DNA from: Diacronema lutheri
Taxonomy: Eukaryota > Haptophyta > Pavlovophyceae > Pavlovales > Pavlovaceae
Assembly: GCA_019448385.1 (NCBI GenBank)
Contig: JAGTXO010000017.1
Coordinates: 372,001 to 436,000, forward strand
Direction: 5' to 3'
Length of the DNA stretch: 64,000 nucleotides
Positions 19,817 to 32,840 of this stretch are shown here, piece after piece (the stretch's first letter is position 1; every line of letters begins with the position of its first letter). The position numbers and the translations under genes were made by a program. The notes beneath the pieces were generated by a model. The model worked only from the letters and a program-made list of their open reading frames with translations, was not told where the DNA came from and made no database searches.

Positions 19817-20105
19817 CGTGCCGCACAATGCCCGGGCTAAGGCTGTCATCGTGCTTTTGACCCTCCGTGGCGCGCGCCGCGGCGAGCGACGGGTACGCCG
19901 CATGGATGGAACCGATGGATGCAGGATTGATCTTGCCCGTGGTCGCGCGCGGATGGCGTGCTCCGGTGCTCGCAGTCGGGCGTTGCCGGCGACAGTTGAG
20001 GAGCAGATAATAATAAAATCAAAGAAAAAAAAGGGGACCACCCCACTGGGTGATCAAAACGTGGCGAGTTGGCAACTGGGGCGAAAAGCGTGCGTTGGTG
20101 CCGCC
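19817..20105. other. intergenic spacer
   Basis: About 290 bp between the large orphan gene and the giant surface protein. It holds an A-rich stretch (about 20009-20032) and no coding evidence. The frame of the next gene happens to stay open through it back to 19320, but the residues are not protein-like. Confidence 0.5.
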
Positions 20106-23100
20106 ATGCGGCACCATCCTCCCAAATGGTGGGCGGCGCTCCTCTGCCTGGGGTTCGGCGCGGTCATGGCGACGACGCCGCTTGCACCACCCCCGCCGCC
20201 ACATCCCTTACCGCCGCCCTCGCCGCCGCCCTCGCCACCGCCGCCTTCGCCGCTCATCACCGGGCTCGCTGTGAGCTCATCCGACACGCGCGTGGGCGAG
20301 CTGAACGTGACGATGCGAATCCGCTTCGCGCTCACGTATGGCGTTTCAGCCGGCGGCATGCTCTCGCTCGAGCTCGCGGCGGGCGTTGCGCTCGACGGTG
20401 CACCGCGCGAGCTGGCCGTGTCGCTCGTCGCGCTGCCCGGCGGCGCCGAGCTCGCGGCCAACGCGAGCGTGACGCTGCCTCTAGCCAGCGCGCCCAGCGT
20501 GCAGGGCCAGCCCGCCGATAGCGGCGTCGTGGTGCGCGTGCAGCTCGATGCACAGGCGCCGGCCGGTCTCTACGAATTGAAGCTCCGCCCGCTTGCGCTG
20601 CCGTCGCGCCCGGCGGCACGCCTCGCCGCGCTGCGCGCGCTCGGCACGTTCGAGCCGGACGGCGTGAGCGCGATCGACGCCGCGCCGCCCGCCGAGCTCT
20701 CCGCGGACGGCGCGGCGATCGTCGTTGCCGGCGGCGCGTCGCCCGCGGCAACGCTCGCCGATGCGCGCGCGGGCGCGCTCACAGAGCTGCACGTCTCCTT
20801 CGAGTGCGAGCTCGGTACGCCGGCGGGCACGCCGGCTGCGCTTGCGCTCCGCCTGCCCGCGTCGTTCGGATTCGCGCCCGAAGCCGACGGCCTCCTCGTC
20901 AACGTGAGCGTCGTCGCGACCGGCGCGTCCGGAGCGCACACTTCGACGCGCGTCGGCCGAATCGCGCTCATTCCCACAGACGGCGCCGCCGCGCTGGAAG
21001 CGGCGCTCGGCGCGCCGCTCGCGCGCGCCGCCTCGGGCGCCGCCGCCACGGTCGATTTTGACGGCGACGGCGGCGCGGACGCCGACCTGCCGACCGCGCG
21101 CGGTGACACCGTCACCGTGACGCTGCCCCTCGTGCGCGTCGCGCCGCGCTCGAGCGAGCAGCTCGCGTCCGAGCCCGCGCCGAGCGCGGCGGAGGCGGCG
21201 GCGCTCGCGATGCGCACCGTAGCGATCGCCACGCGGATGGGCACGGGCGGCGCGCGTGACGACGCGGACCGCGTGCTCGCGGACGCCGTGCCGATCGTCT
21301 CGCCGGGCGCAGCGGCGCTCATCGGCGGGTCACTCGCGCCGTCGCGCGCGGGCCGGCGCGCGGAGGTGCGGCTACGTGCGGAGCTGAGTAACGACCTTCC
21401 CGGCGGGGGTAACGACTTTCTCGGCGGTGGTGGCACGCGCGACGACGGCGGCGTTGAGCTCGAGCTGGGCGGAGGCTTTGGGTGCGACGGCGCGGCGCTC
21501 GCGGCGTTCGCGGACGGCCACGCGGCGCGCGCGGCCGCGGCTGGCGGCGACGCGGCTGGCGTGTCGTGCGGCGTGCTCGGCGGCGGAGGCGATGGCGGCG
21601 CGTGCCCGTTCGGCAACGACACGCTCGCGCTCGTGCCCGACGACCAAGCGATCGCCGCGTGCGCCGGCGCGTCGACGGCGATCGGCTCGACATTGCGTTT
21701 GCGCTTCTGGGTGCCGCCGTCGGCGCCGGCAGCGCGCGCGCCAAACGGGAGCACCACGCTCGAGCTGCTGCTGCGCGGATTGGTCCTGCCGCCGCGCGCG
21801 CTCGCCGCGCCCGTGCTCGTGCTGCGCACGTTCACGCGCGTCGCTCACGACGCAACCGCCGCCGACGCCGACGCGGACGACGGCGACGACGCGGGCGGCG
21901 GCGACGACGACGCGGACCTTTGGCCGCTCGCCGCTGTCGACGCGGGCGCGGCCGCGCTCGCGACGCTCGCCGTGCGGCCGGGCGCTTTGAACGACGCCTC
22001 GTCGGCGCTCAGCGCGACGGGCGCGGCCGTCGGCACGACCATCTCGCTCTCGTTCCGCCTCGAGAACGCGTGGTCGCCCGCCGACGGCGTGACGATCGGC
22101 CTTCCCGTCGGCTTTGCCATCGACGCCGCTGTCGAGATCGGCGCGACCGAACTGCCCGTAGGCACGCCGCCGCCCGCGGCCGGCGGCGCGGCGGTGAGCG
22201 TCGCGCTCGGCGCGCTGGCGCTCTCCGACGTGAGCACGCTCGCCGGCGCGTCCGAGCTCGCCGCCGAGGACGGCGGCACCATCGTCCTCGAACTGCTCGC
22301 GGCAACGGCGAACGCGCCGACGCTTCCCGCCGGTTCGGTCGTCGGTTTCATCGTGCGTGGTGTCGTTACGCCCAAGCGGCGGCAGCGGACAGCGCCGCTG
22401 CGCGTGACGACGCGCACGGCGCCGCTCGCCGCGGCCGTCGGCGTGTCCATAGACTCGACCGCCGCCGCCGCCGCTGAGAGCGCCGGCGCGAGCGACGCGC
22501 TGCTCGCCTTTGAGATCGGCGGCTTCTTGAGCGCGTCGCTCGCGCTCGCGGACGGCCGCGCGGGCGTCGTCACGTCGCTCCGCGTCGCGCTCACGCCGTC
22601 GATCGCGGTGCGGCGCTGGGATCGGCTGCGCGTCACGCTGCCCGCAGGCTACGCCCTCGACGGCGCTGCCGCGCGCGCGGACGTGGCGGTCGACTCGACG
22701 CCCGTGGACGGCGCGTTCACCGTCGGCGCGCCGCGCGTCTCGTCCGCCGCGTCCGGCGGGCTGGACGGTGGGATCGACCTGACGATCTCGCGCTCGGGCG
22801 GCACGGAGCTCCCCGCCAACCGCACGCTCGTCATCGTCGTCACCGGTGTGCGCACGCCCGGCCGGGGAGTGAGCAATGGCGGCGGTGACGTGGGCGATGG
22901 CGGCGATGGCGCGATGGCGCCCACGTCCGCCATCGTGCGGCTCTTGGATTATGCAGATGGGCTGCCGTCGCGCGAGACGCAGGCGGCGGGCCTCGAGCTG
23001 CCGCTGCGCGCGCTCGCCAACGCCTCCGTCACGCTCAGCGCCGCCGCCGTCGGCGCGCGCGCGGACGCCACGGTCGCGTTCTCGCTGGATGAGGGTGCAA

Positions 23101-24908
23101 CAGCCGCTGCCGCCGCCGCCGCGGCAGCGGGCGACGCGCTGCTGCTCGTGCTCGGCGTGCCCGAGCCGCTCGCGCTCGCGCCCGAGTTGCGCGCGCTCCT
23201 CGCCAGCGCGCCGAACGGCCGCACTGGCGCGCTCGGTGGTGTGGTCGCGGCGGGCGCGCTCAGCGGGCCGGCTGCGCTCGGCGGCAGCTTTGCGGACGAG
23301 ACGCTCGTCGTCGAGGCGCTCTCAGCGGCGGGCGCGGCGGCGGCGGGGCTCGCCTCGCCCGCCGCCGACGCGGGAGTTCTCGCCGGCGCGCTTGGTGCCC
23401 GCCTGCCGCCCGCCGTGTGCGCGCAGCTCGTCGCCGCTGAGACGTACACGCTCGAGCTGACCGGCGGCGGCGCGCGCGCGGCGGACGGCGGCTGGGGCGC
23501 GCTGCGCTTGCCGAGCAGCGCGGCGACGTCGGGCTCATTCACGGTGCGCGTCGTGTCCGAGGCCGACGGGGCGCTCGTGCTCGCCGCCGACGCGGGCCTG
23601 CTCGCCAGCGTGGTCGGGCTCGGTGGCGCGAGCGTCTCCCTCGAGACGCGCGTCGCGGGCGCGGCCGGCACGCTCACGCTCGCGTTCAGCGCGTCGGAGG
23701 CGCTCGCGCCGACGGCGGGTGTCGTGTGGCTCGCGGTGCGCGTGCCAGCCGGCTGCGCGCTCGTCAACTCCTTCGGCGCGTCCGCCGCCACCGCCAACGG
23801 CGGCGCGGCCGCGGCGGTCGCGGCCGAACGCGTCGGCATCGTGCAGAGCGCCGCGTCGGTTACGCCCTTGACCTCGACGCTCGTGCTCACGACGGCCGGG
23901 CTGCCAACCGCGGACGCGCTGCCGCTCGGCGGCGAGCTGCCGTCGGACGCGCCGGCGAACACGACCACGCTCTACCTCGCGTGCGCCACCGCCGGCGTGG
24001 CGTGCGCCGTGCCGGCCGGCGGCACGATCGTCATTCAAATCGCCGACCTTCGGAACCCACCGTACGTCCCCGCGACCGCCGACGGCGCGTTCGCGATCGC
24101 GCTGCTCCCCGCCGCGCTCGCGTCGCGCCGCCGGCGGCTCTCGGCCGTCGGCGCGACGGCCGCGCCGCTCGCCGCGCTGGCGGTCTCGCCGGGCGCTTTC
24201 TCGCCCGGCGTTTTGGCCAACGGCGCGATCGCGCCCGCGACGCCGTGGGCGGGCGGCACGACCGACTGGGACGACGGCATGTCGGGCGCGATCAGCAACG
24301 CCTTCTCACTGAGCTTCACGCTGTCAAACGAGCTTCCCGCGGACGGCGCCATTGTTGTAAGTCTGCCTGCCACGATGGCGCCGCTCAACGCGAGCGGCGC
24401 GGGCGTGCGCGCGACGCTCGCGCAGGCCGGCGCGGCCGCGCCCGTCGAAGAGCTCGGCGTCACGCTCGCCGTCAACGCCGATCTGCGCACGTGCTCGGCG
24501 GCGACGGCGTGCCTCGACGCGCCGAGCGTCGGCGGCGTCGTTGTCGACGCGTACACGCTGCCCGTCTACACCGCCACCCTCGCGCGCGCCGGTGACAGGG
24601 CTGCGCTCGCGCCCACGGCCGGCACGCTCAACCTCGTGCTGAGCGGGCTCCGCCCGCCCACATACGCGCTTCGCTCGTCCGACACGTCGTCCGCACCGCT
24701 CAGCGTGCGCACGGCGACGGCGGCCGGGCGCACCATCGACGCGAGCGCGACGGGGAACGCCGGCGGCTTCGGCCTGCGCGCGCGCGGCCTCTCGACGGCG
24801 CGCGTCGTCTCGGACACGGCGCAGCGCGCGGGAGGTGTGGGCACCGTCGGCCTCTCGTTCGTCGCGCCCACCTCCGTGCAGCTCGCCGACGCCGGATGGG
24901 TGGGCGGA

Positions 24909-24940
<32 letters not shown>

Positions 24941-27900
24941 GCTGCTCCTGGCGCTCGCGCTGCCGTGCGCCTTCTCGCTCGCCGAACTCGACGCGCTCGC
25001 CGCCGCCGGCGTCGACCCGGCCGCGCGCGCGGCCGCCGTCTCCATCGAGCTGCGCGTCGACGGCGGCCTCGTCGCGTCGGCGCGCGCGCTCAACGCGTCG
25101 CTCGACTCGGCGGGCACGGCGTTCGTCGCTGCCGCGGCGGCGCTCGACTGCGACCCGCACGACCTGGCGAGCGCGCGCGCCACGACGACGGACGCCGAGC
25201 TCGCCGCCGCCGTCGCGGCCGACGACGCGGCCGGCGGCCGGCGACGACCGGCGGCCGGCATCGGCGCGGGCGGCGCGGGCGGCTTCGACTTGGCGCGGCG
25301 CGTCGTCCTTGTCGGCGGCGCGGGCAGCGCGATCGAAGCGGCGCCCGGCCGGCTGATCCGGCTCGACGTGCACGGCGTCGTGCACGCCGACCGCGCCGGC
25401 GTGTCTGGCGGCCTCGCGCTCGCGCTCATCAACGGCCGTTTCAATTCGACGCTCCTCCAATCAGCGGGCGGACCGTTACGCCTCGCCGTTTCCGCCGCGC
25501 CGCCCGCGCCTGCCGCGGACGCGCGCGCGGCGCTGCTCGACGCGCGCGCGGGCGCGCGCGACACGGCGCTGCGCCTCGAGCTGAACCTCGCGCTGCCGCT
25601 GCCCGCCGCCGCCGAGCTGCTCGTGCGTCTGCCCGCGTCGCTCGCGCCGTGGGCCGCCACGGGCGCCGCGGACGCCGCGCTCGCCGTCGTGGCCACGGGC
25701 GGCGGCGGCGACGGGTTCACCGTCGTGGCGGCGGGGCCAACGGACGGTGTGGCGAGCACGGGCTCGGGCACGACGCTCGCGCTCGCGCGCGGCGCGAACG
25801 CCAGCGCGCTCGCGGCTGGCGCGCGCGTGGAGCTGCAGATTGGGCCCGTGCGCGCGCCGGACGCGGTGTCGGCAACGAGCGTCGCGGTGCTCAGCCGCGC
25901 GCCCGGCGCGGCGGCCGTGGGCGTGGCGCTCGCCGCGGCGCTCGGCGGCGCCGCGGCGGCTGCCGAGGCGTCGTCCGCCCTGAGCGCCGCGGCGGCGGCC
26001 GCGACGGCGTCCGTCGTTACGTCCGCCGCGGCGGGCGTCGTTGTCGGGCTCGGCGGCGCGTCGCTGCGCGTGCGCGACGGCGCGTCGCTCGAGGTGGCGG
26101 TGACGGCGAGCAACGCCGCGCTGCTGCCCGCGTTCGTCACCCTGCCGGCCAGCGTGGCCGCGCCGTCGTCCGCCACCGTGCTGCCCGCGCGCGCGGGCGA
26201 GCCCGCCGCCGTGCGCTTCGCGTTCGCGCATGCGAGCACCTTTGGCGTCGATGGGCGCATATGGCTGGCGTTACCGCCCGGCTTTGCGCGCGGCGCCGGC
26301 TCGCTCACCGTGCGCGACGCGCTCGTCGCCGGCGCCGCCGTCGGCGACGCGATCGACGAGAACGGCGCGTCGGCGGCCGACGCGGCCGCGGCGGCGTGGC
26401 GCGCGCTGCGCGACGCGCGCGTCGCCGAGGGGCGCGCGCCGCTCGGCGCGCCCGCATCGTGGCCGTCAGTCCAGCCATTTGACGGTACGCTTAGCGTGCT
26501 CTCGCTCACCTTCGCCTTCGCGACGGGCGACGGGCTCGTGCGGTCCAACGCCGGCGCGGCGATCGGCGGAGGCGGCGACGGCTTCAGCGCAGCCGAGCCC
26601 ACCTTCGCCACAATCGGCGCGTGTGACGCGGCACGCGCCGCGGCGATCGCCGCGAGCCCCACCGTAACGCGCGAGCGATGCCGCCTCGTCGTGCTCATCG
26701 GCCGCGCATCGTCCGCCGCGGCGCCCGCCACGCCGATGCTACCGGGCGACGCGCACGCGCTCGTCCTCGCCGGTGTGCTCGCGCCGGCTTTTGCGGGCGC
26801 GCTGCCCGGCGCGGCGGTTGTGCTCACGACGGCCGCCGGCGCCGCCGTCGACTCGACCGCCGCGCCGCTCGCTGGAAGCGGCGTGGCGAGCGACGTGCTC
26901 AACGTCGCTCCCAGCGCGCTGCAGCTCGCCACGCTCAACTTGACGACGGCGACCGAGTCCATCGCCGACGCGGCCTCCTTCCCGCTCGCGCGCGTCGCGG
27001 GCGCGCGCGCAATCGTCCAGCTCGCCTTCCGAATTATCAACCCGCTCCCATCAAATGGCGGGTTGCGCATCACGCTGCCCAACGGCTTTGGCGCGTCCTC
27101 GCCGCTCACCGCCAACCTCACCGCCGACGCGCTCGTCGTTGGACTCGACTCGCCGTCGGCGCTGGACGTTACAACTCCGAGTGCCGCCATTCTTGTCGAC
27201 CTCGCGCCCTTCGTCGCGGCCGGCGCGCCCTACGCGCAGGTCGCGGGCACGCTCACCGTCGCGAACGTCGTTTTGCCGCCGCTCGCGCCCGCCGCGCTGC
27301 CCGCCGTCGCCGCCGCCGCGCTCGCCGCCGGCCGCGTTGGCGCGCCCGGCGCGGGCGGTGGCGTCGTGCTGCGCGCCACGCGCGGTGGGATCGCACCCGA
27401 GGTCGCGGGCGGCAGTTACGTGATCGTGACACTCTCGGGCGTCACGATGCCGCCCTTTGCGCACGTCGCGTGCTGCGCGGAGGTGGCGACGCTCAGCGAG
27501 GACGGCCTGCTCATCGACGTGTCGCTCCCGCTTGACGCCATCGTGGTGACGCCTGGTGCGCGTCCTCGGCGCGGGCTATCGCCGCTCGCGTGCGATGCGT
27601 CGCGCCCTGATCCGCGCCCGCTTGTGTCATCTTTTCTCTTCTTTTTTCGCACACCCTTTTTGGCCCCTTTTGGCCCCCTTTGACCCCCCCCCCCTTCCCC
27701 CTTTTTTTTAAAAATTGCCGACCCCTCCCTTTATTCCCGCCTCATTTCTCGCCTGTGCGTCGCACCGCACCGCGCCGCGCGCGCGCGCGCGCACAGGCGC
27801 CATCGCCGTGCGGCGCGCCGCCTTCTCCACCAACCTCGCCGGCGCGCTCACGGACTTTCGCCTCTTGCTCCGGATGGCGAACGCGCTGCCCCCAAACTCA

Positions 27901-28632
27901 AACGCATCGCTACACATCGAGCTCTCGCCCGCGCTCGCCATCGTGGCTGGCCGCCTTCTTGTTGAGGCCGCGCTCGTCGCGCCGGAACAAGTTGCGAGCA
28001 TGCTCAACGTAACCGCGGCCGACGGCACGGCCGACGGCACGGCCGGCGGCGCGGCCGGCGGCGCGGCCGGCGCGGCCGTCGCGGAAGCCTTGACGGCCAA
28101 CGAGACGGCCGTCCCGTTCTCGCTCAATGGCTCGTCGCTCGAGTTGTTCTTGCAGTCGAACGGCGCCTCCGTCGCCGCGCCGCCGCTGATGCCCGCCACC
28201 GGCATATCGCCGGGCACCCACCTGCTCATCGCACTCCGCGCAGGCCTCCGCCTCCCACCGCATGCGATCAACGTCCTGCCCGGGTTTCAGCTCGCCACCT
28301 TTTTCACCGCTGGTGCGGCGCGCGACGAGGCGCTCGCGCTCGAGCGCGCGACGCGCACGCTGCACCCGACCGACCCGCGTGCCCTGCGCATCGTGCCCAC
28401 TGCCACTGTCCCCCGTTCCTCCCCTCCCTCCCCCCCCGTGCCCTGCGCATCGTGCCCACTGCCACTGTCCCCCGTTCCTCCCCTCCCTCCCCCCCCGTGC
28501 CCTGCGCATCGTGCCCACTGCCACTGTCCCCCGTTCCTCCCCTCCCTCCCCCCCCGTGCCCTGCGCATCGTGCCCACTGCCACTGTCCCCCCCCCCCCCC
28601 CCCCCCCCCTTCCAACCCCCTTCCCGTGTCCG

Positions 28633-28663
<31 letters not shown>

Positions 28664-30486
28664 GCCAGGCGTGGGCCCCGTCGTCGACTCGGCGTCCGAG
28701 GCCGACGTCACACTCGGCGTGCAGCCGAACAAGCTGTGGATCGCCTTCGCATCCGATGAGCGGCGCGTCGGTAGGCGCGCGCGCGGCCCCGGCGCGGCGC
28801 GCCGCTGCACGCCGCACGCTGGCCGGGCGAGCGCGCGCGCCGCCGCGCTCGCCTCCGTGCGGGAACTGGGCGGGGCCATGCTTTGCGCAATGTTTTCTGT
28901 GGGCGCGCCCCTTTTAATATCGGCGTGCCCGCCATCGTGCCGCCAGGCCGTGAGGCCGGCCGCGCCCTGTCCAGCGCGACCGCCGACGCGCGCCGTCCGC
29001 CCGCCCGCGCCGCGCTCTGCCCGTACGTCCGCCCCTCCGCCCGCCCGCCCGCCCGCCCGCCCGCCCGCCGCCACCAGGCGCGCGTGCCAACGTGCAGGTC
29101 ACCTTTGCCCTCTCGAACGCCATGCTGCCAACCGGACGGATCGACATCTTCCTCCCGGACGGCTTCGCGCTCGCGGATGGCGAAAGTTCTCTCAGCGTGT
29201 CGCGCGCGCCGCTGAGCGGCGCGGAGGCGTGCGAGTTGCTGGGCCACCGCGACGCGGGCTGCCCATCGCCCGCCGCGCAGTCCACTGGCGCGCTCCGCGC
29301 GACGCTCGGCTCGGCGGGCGGACGGACAGGTGCGGACGGCGGCGCACTCGTGCGCGTCTCGCTCGCGTGCGCGCTCGCACCGTCGCACGCCGACTCCGCG
29401 GGCTGCGCGCTCGCCGCTGACCGCGCGTACCGGCTAACGCTCGGCGGGCTGCGCAACCCGCTCTCCGCCGCGCTGTACGCCGTCGCCGCGGTGGAGAGCG
29501 TCGACGAGCTCGGGCGCGTCGTGGACGCGGCGGCGGCGGCGGGCGCGCAGCCGGCGCTCGCGCTGCGCATCACGCCGCACGAGCTGCGCGCCGGGTCCGT
29601 GCTGCTCTCGGACGCGCGCGCGGGCGCGGTCACGGCCGTGACGGTCCGCTTTAAGACGACGAACCCCATCCCTCCCGACGGGCGCATCTTCCTCGCGTTT
29701 CCGAGAGGTTTCCTGTTCGTTGGTCCGGCGACCGGCTTCGAGCTCGCCGGACGCATCCACGTGCGATCCGAGGCGGGCGGCGGGTTCGCGCAGATTGAGG
29801 GCGCGCTCATCGTCGAGCGCGCGGGCGGCAAAGTCGGCCGCGCCGCCGACGACTCGACCCTTCTGCTGCGCCGCAACGGGACGGTGGCCGCGACTGCCCC
29901 CGGCGCGACGCACGCCATCACGGTCCGTTTCGTTCAGAATCCGCTCGAGCCGGAGCTGAGCGGCGGCTTCGGCCTCGAGACGCGCACGGCCGCCGGCCGG
30001 CCCATCGACGTCGCCTCGCCCAGCCTGCGCGTCGTCATCACCGACCGCGCGCCGCGCAGCGGCGGCGCGGACGGCGGCGCGCGCGCAGACGCGGCCGGCA
30101 CGGAGGCGCTGCCGGCCATCGCGACAATGCTCAGCGCGGCGCTGCTCGTGGTCGGCTGCGTTTCGACCTGCGTGCTCGCGCCGCGCCTCGCCGCGCTGGC
30201 GCGCGGCGCGTGCAGCCGCCACCGCCGGCCGCTCATCATCGCGCGCGGCCTTCTCGGCGCGAGCACCGGCGCGGGCGGCAAGCGAAGCTCGAACGCGTCG
30301 TCCGCCATCCTGCGCGGCGGCAGCGGCCGGCGCGGGAGCACGCGGCGCTCGCCACGCACGTCCGGGCGCGAGTCGATCGCGTCGTACGGTTCGGCCAACT
30401 CACTCACGGACAACGACCTGTTCGGAGGAGACACGCCGTCGCCTGGCCGCTCGCCTGGCCGCTCGCGGCGCCAGTCGTTTGGCTGA
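20106..30486 (+). CDS. giant modular cell-surface protein, type I membrane
   Basis: Exons 20106-27555, 27797-28378, 28669-28770 and 29078-30486. All three GT-AG introns interrupt codons after the first base, and the total is 9543 coding bases (3180 residues). The N-terminus has a signal peptide (WWAALLCLGFGAVMATT) and a Pro-rich linker (PPSPPPSPPPPSP), like algal cell-wall proteins. The rest is about 14 divergent modules of roughly 200 residues sharing a motif such as LSDARAGAVTAVTVRF, then a NPxPxDG turn and a strand ending in lPxGF (for example IPPDGRIFLAFPRGF; LPSNGGLRITLPNGF; MLPTGRIDIFLPDGF). Alternating hydrophobic strands suggest immunoglobulin-like beta sandwiches. N-glycosylation sites are scattered through it. 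One membrane segment (ATMLSAALLVVGCVSTCVLA, about 30120-30180) is followed by a ~100-residue Ser/Arg-rich tail with SPGRSPGRS. Probably an adhesin, cell-wall or scale-associated protein; function inferred from architecture only. Confidence 0.85.
28379..28614 (+). repeat. 59-bp minisatellite beginning at the splice donor
   Basis: Four near-perfect tandem copies of a 59-bp unit start at 28379, 28438, 28497 and 28556; the last runs into a poly-C tract. Each unit begins with GTGCCCTGCGC, and the first unit's GT is the 5' splice site of the second intron of the giant surface protein gene. Every copy therefore carries the same potential donor. The intron ends at 28668 after a long C tract. Confidence 0.85.
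29020..29070. repeat. CCCG-type simple repeat in intron 3
   Basis: Tandem CCCGCCCG units within the intron 28771-29077 of the giant surface protein gene, just upstream of its acceptor. Confidence 0.7.
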
Positions 30487-30646
30487 CGGCGCGCGGCGGC
30501 CTATGCTTTTTATTGTTTTCCGCGTAGACCGCGCGTCTTGACGTTGCCAGCATTGGCGCAGTCGACTTCAGCGTAGTGGCGATCAGTCCGCCAACTGCCA
30601 AGCTGCTGCCGCCAAGCTGCTGCCTGTGCCGCCCTCGAAGGCCAGT

Positions 30647-32840
30647 TCACTCCCGGACCGATCCCGCACCGGACCCGGCTGCCGTGGTCAGCTGGTCGCC
30701 CTCGCCGCCGGCGTGCTCCGCCTGCGGCTGCACGGCCGACGCGGCGCGCTGCGCATCGTGCAGTGCCTGCAGGGCGCGCGGGAGGGCGGCACGTGCGGCG
30801 GGGGCCATGAGGGCACGCGGCGTGACCGCAAACGTAACGGATGCGGCGCCGGTGGGCCAGGCGCGGGCCCGCAGGGCGCGCCGGGAGGGCGGCACGTGCG
30901 GCGGGGGCCGTGAGGGCACGCGGCATAACCGTAACCGTAACCGGCGGGCAAGGCGCGCGGCCCGTCACGGCGCGCACCGCGACGAGCGCCCGCGCGTGCG
31001 CCCACCCTCTCGCAGCGCGCACCTTGATTCTGCGGCCCCTGTCCGTCGTCGGCTCGTCGGGCGCGCACACGAGGATCGATGCGCGCAGCTCGGTCCCATC
31101 CGGCGCGGTGCGCGCCACGGACCGGACAGCGAAGCCCTCGGCGCTCACGTCGGCGGCGCTGAGCGCAATGCGCCCCTCGAGCGGCGGCGGCGGCTTCGCC
31201 GACGGCTGCGGAGGCTGCGCTCTTGGCGCGCTCTGCCGCTCGAGAGCCGCCTGCTGGACCGGCTGCTGCGCCGACGGCTGCGGTTGCGTCTCGGCGCGCG
31301 CGTACTCCTCGGCGAGCGCGCGCTGCCGCTCGCGCGCAGCCTGCAGCCGTGCGGCGCGCTGCTCGGCGAAGGACGGCCGCGCCTCGACCGCGGCCGCCGG
31401 GTCGGCCGCGCCGGCCGCGCCGGCCGCGCCGGCGACGTCGAGGTTGGCGTGCGCGCTCGGCGTGCCGTCGTCGCCGCCCGGCACGCCGCGCTCGGCGCGG
31501 CGCCCGGCGCCGTCACGCGCCCGCGGCGGCTGCCTTGCCTCACCGCCACCGTCACCGTCACCGTCACCATCACCGTCACCGTCACCGCCAGCGCGCGCGC
31601 GCGCGCCCGCCGCCGGCGCGTCGGCGCCCGACATGTCCTCCATATCCGTTTCTCGCTGCTTCTGCCTGCGCGCCTTGCGCTTCTCGCGCGTGATCTGCGA
31701 GCGGCTCTTGGCGATTGGCGCGCTGTCCATGCCCACGGCCGTGGCTGCGTCGACGGGCGCGCTGGCGCGCGCGGCCGCGCCGCCCGCCGCGCGCGCAGCC
31801 GCGGCCGCGCGCGCGGCCGTGGCGGCAGCCGCCAGGCGCTCGGAGCCACCCGCGCCCGGCCGCCATTGCAGCCGCTGCAGCACCTGCGAGCGCGGCCGCG
31901 CCGGATCGGGCGCGGCAGGCGCTGGCGCGGCCGGCGGTGCCAGCGCGTGCTCGCGCGCGCGCTTGTGCGTGCGCGCGTCTTCGGCCATCTCGCCGCCGTC
32001 GTCCGGCTCGCCATTGCGCGGCGCGTCGCCGGCGCCGGCTGCCGCGCCGCCGCCGTTGGCCGAGCGCCACGCGTACATGCCTTGGTGCGCGCGCGCGCCG
32101 TCCGAGGCGAATGGCGCGGCGCCGTCCGCCGCGCCACCCGCCGCGTCCGGTCCGGCGCGCACTCCGGCGCTGTTTGGGCGGCCGGCCCGACCCGACGGTT
32201 GCACTGGGCGCGGCGAGGGCGATGCCGACGTCGAGCGCGACGTGGACGAGCGGCCGCGCCCGCGCCCGCGCGAGTCCGCCCGCCGTCGGCGCGGCGACGC
32301 GCTGCGCCGGCCGCCGCCGGCGCGCCGACCCCCGCGCTCGCGGGAGCTGCTGCTATCGTCGTCGTCGTCGTCGCGATCGCGACGCGCGCGGCCGCGCGCG
32401 CGCTCGGGCGAATATCGAGGAGCGTCGCGGCGGACCGGTTCATCGCGCCAGCGCGCGCCGGGGCCACCGCCCGGGCCGTACCCGCCGCCCAACCCGCGCA
32501 CGCCGTGCGCGTCGGCTCGCGCGCCGCGCGCCGCGCCGCCGGGCGGCGCGCGCGCGCGGGGCGGCGAGTCGCGCGCGCGCCGCTTCGGGCTGGGCGAGCG
32601 CGACGAGTAGCTGTCGTAGTCGTAGTAGCTGTCGTAGCTGTCGTAGCTGCTCGAGCGCGACCGGCGCGCCTGCGCGCGCGGCGCCGGCCACCGGCCGCGC
32701 GAGCGCGAGCGCGAGCGCGAGCGCGAGCGCGAGCGCGAATCGTAATCGTACGACGAGCCGGAGCGCGACGCCGAGCGCGCGCGGCGCGGCGCGCGGCGCG
32801 CCGACGGCGAGCGCGACGAGCGCAAGTTCCTCGTCTCCAT
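30647..32840 (-). CDS. SR-rich nuclear-type protein
   Basis: Exon 1 32840-31023 (ATG ending at 32840) and exon 2 30766-30647, phase-0 join AAG|GTGCGC ... CTGCAG|GCA, about 645 residues. The N-terminus is a long Arg/Ser region (SRSRSRSRSRSRSRGR and RSPSPKRRARDS), as in splicing co-factors. Gly- and Ala-rich segments follow, then a basic helix ITREKRKARRQKQRETDMED (around codon 420), an Asp/Gly repeat (GDGDGDGDGDGDGGG), a Gln/Arg-rich helix (EQRAARLQAARERQRALAEE) and a short ordered stretch (EGRIALSAADVSAEGFAVRS). No RRM or zinc finger is visible. Likely acts in mRNA processing, by composition only. It is head to head with RPA1. The exon 2 assignment is plausible but rests on phase and composition. 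Confidence 0.6.
30774..30945. repeat. duplicated ~100-bp segment in intron
   Basis: Two copies of a segment containing GAGGGCGGCACGTGCGGCGG, starting near 30774 and 30877, lie inside the intron of the SR-rich gene. The copies differ at a few positions; the second ends in CCGTAACCGTAACCG. Confidence 0.65.

Noticed and set aside
19320-20105. Upstream extension of the giant protein frame to 19320
   Set aside because: It overlaps the 3' coding part of the preceding gene in another frame and is Arg-rich noise; the ATG at 20106 is directly followed by a signal peptide.
24566-27190. 874-residue antisense open frame opposite the giant surface protein
   Set aside because: It is a Ser/Ala-rich mirror of the sense codons, caused by GC-rich third positions; the sense strand has the signal peptide, module repeats and consistent splice phases.
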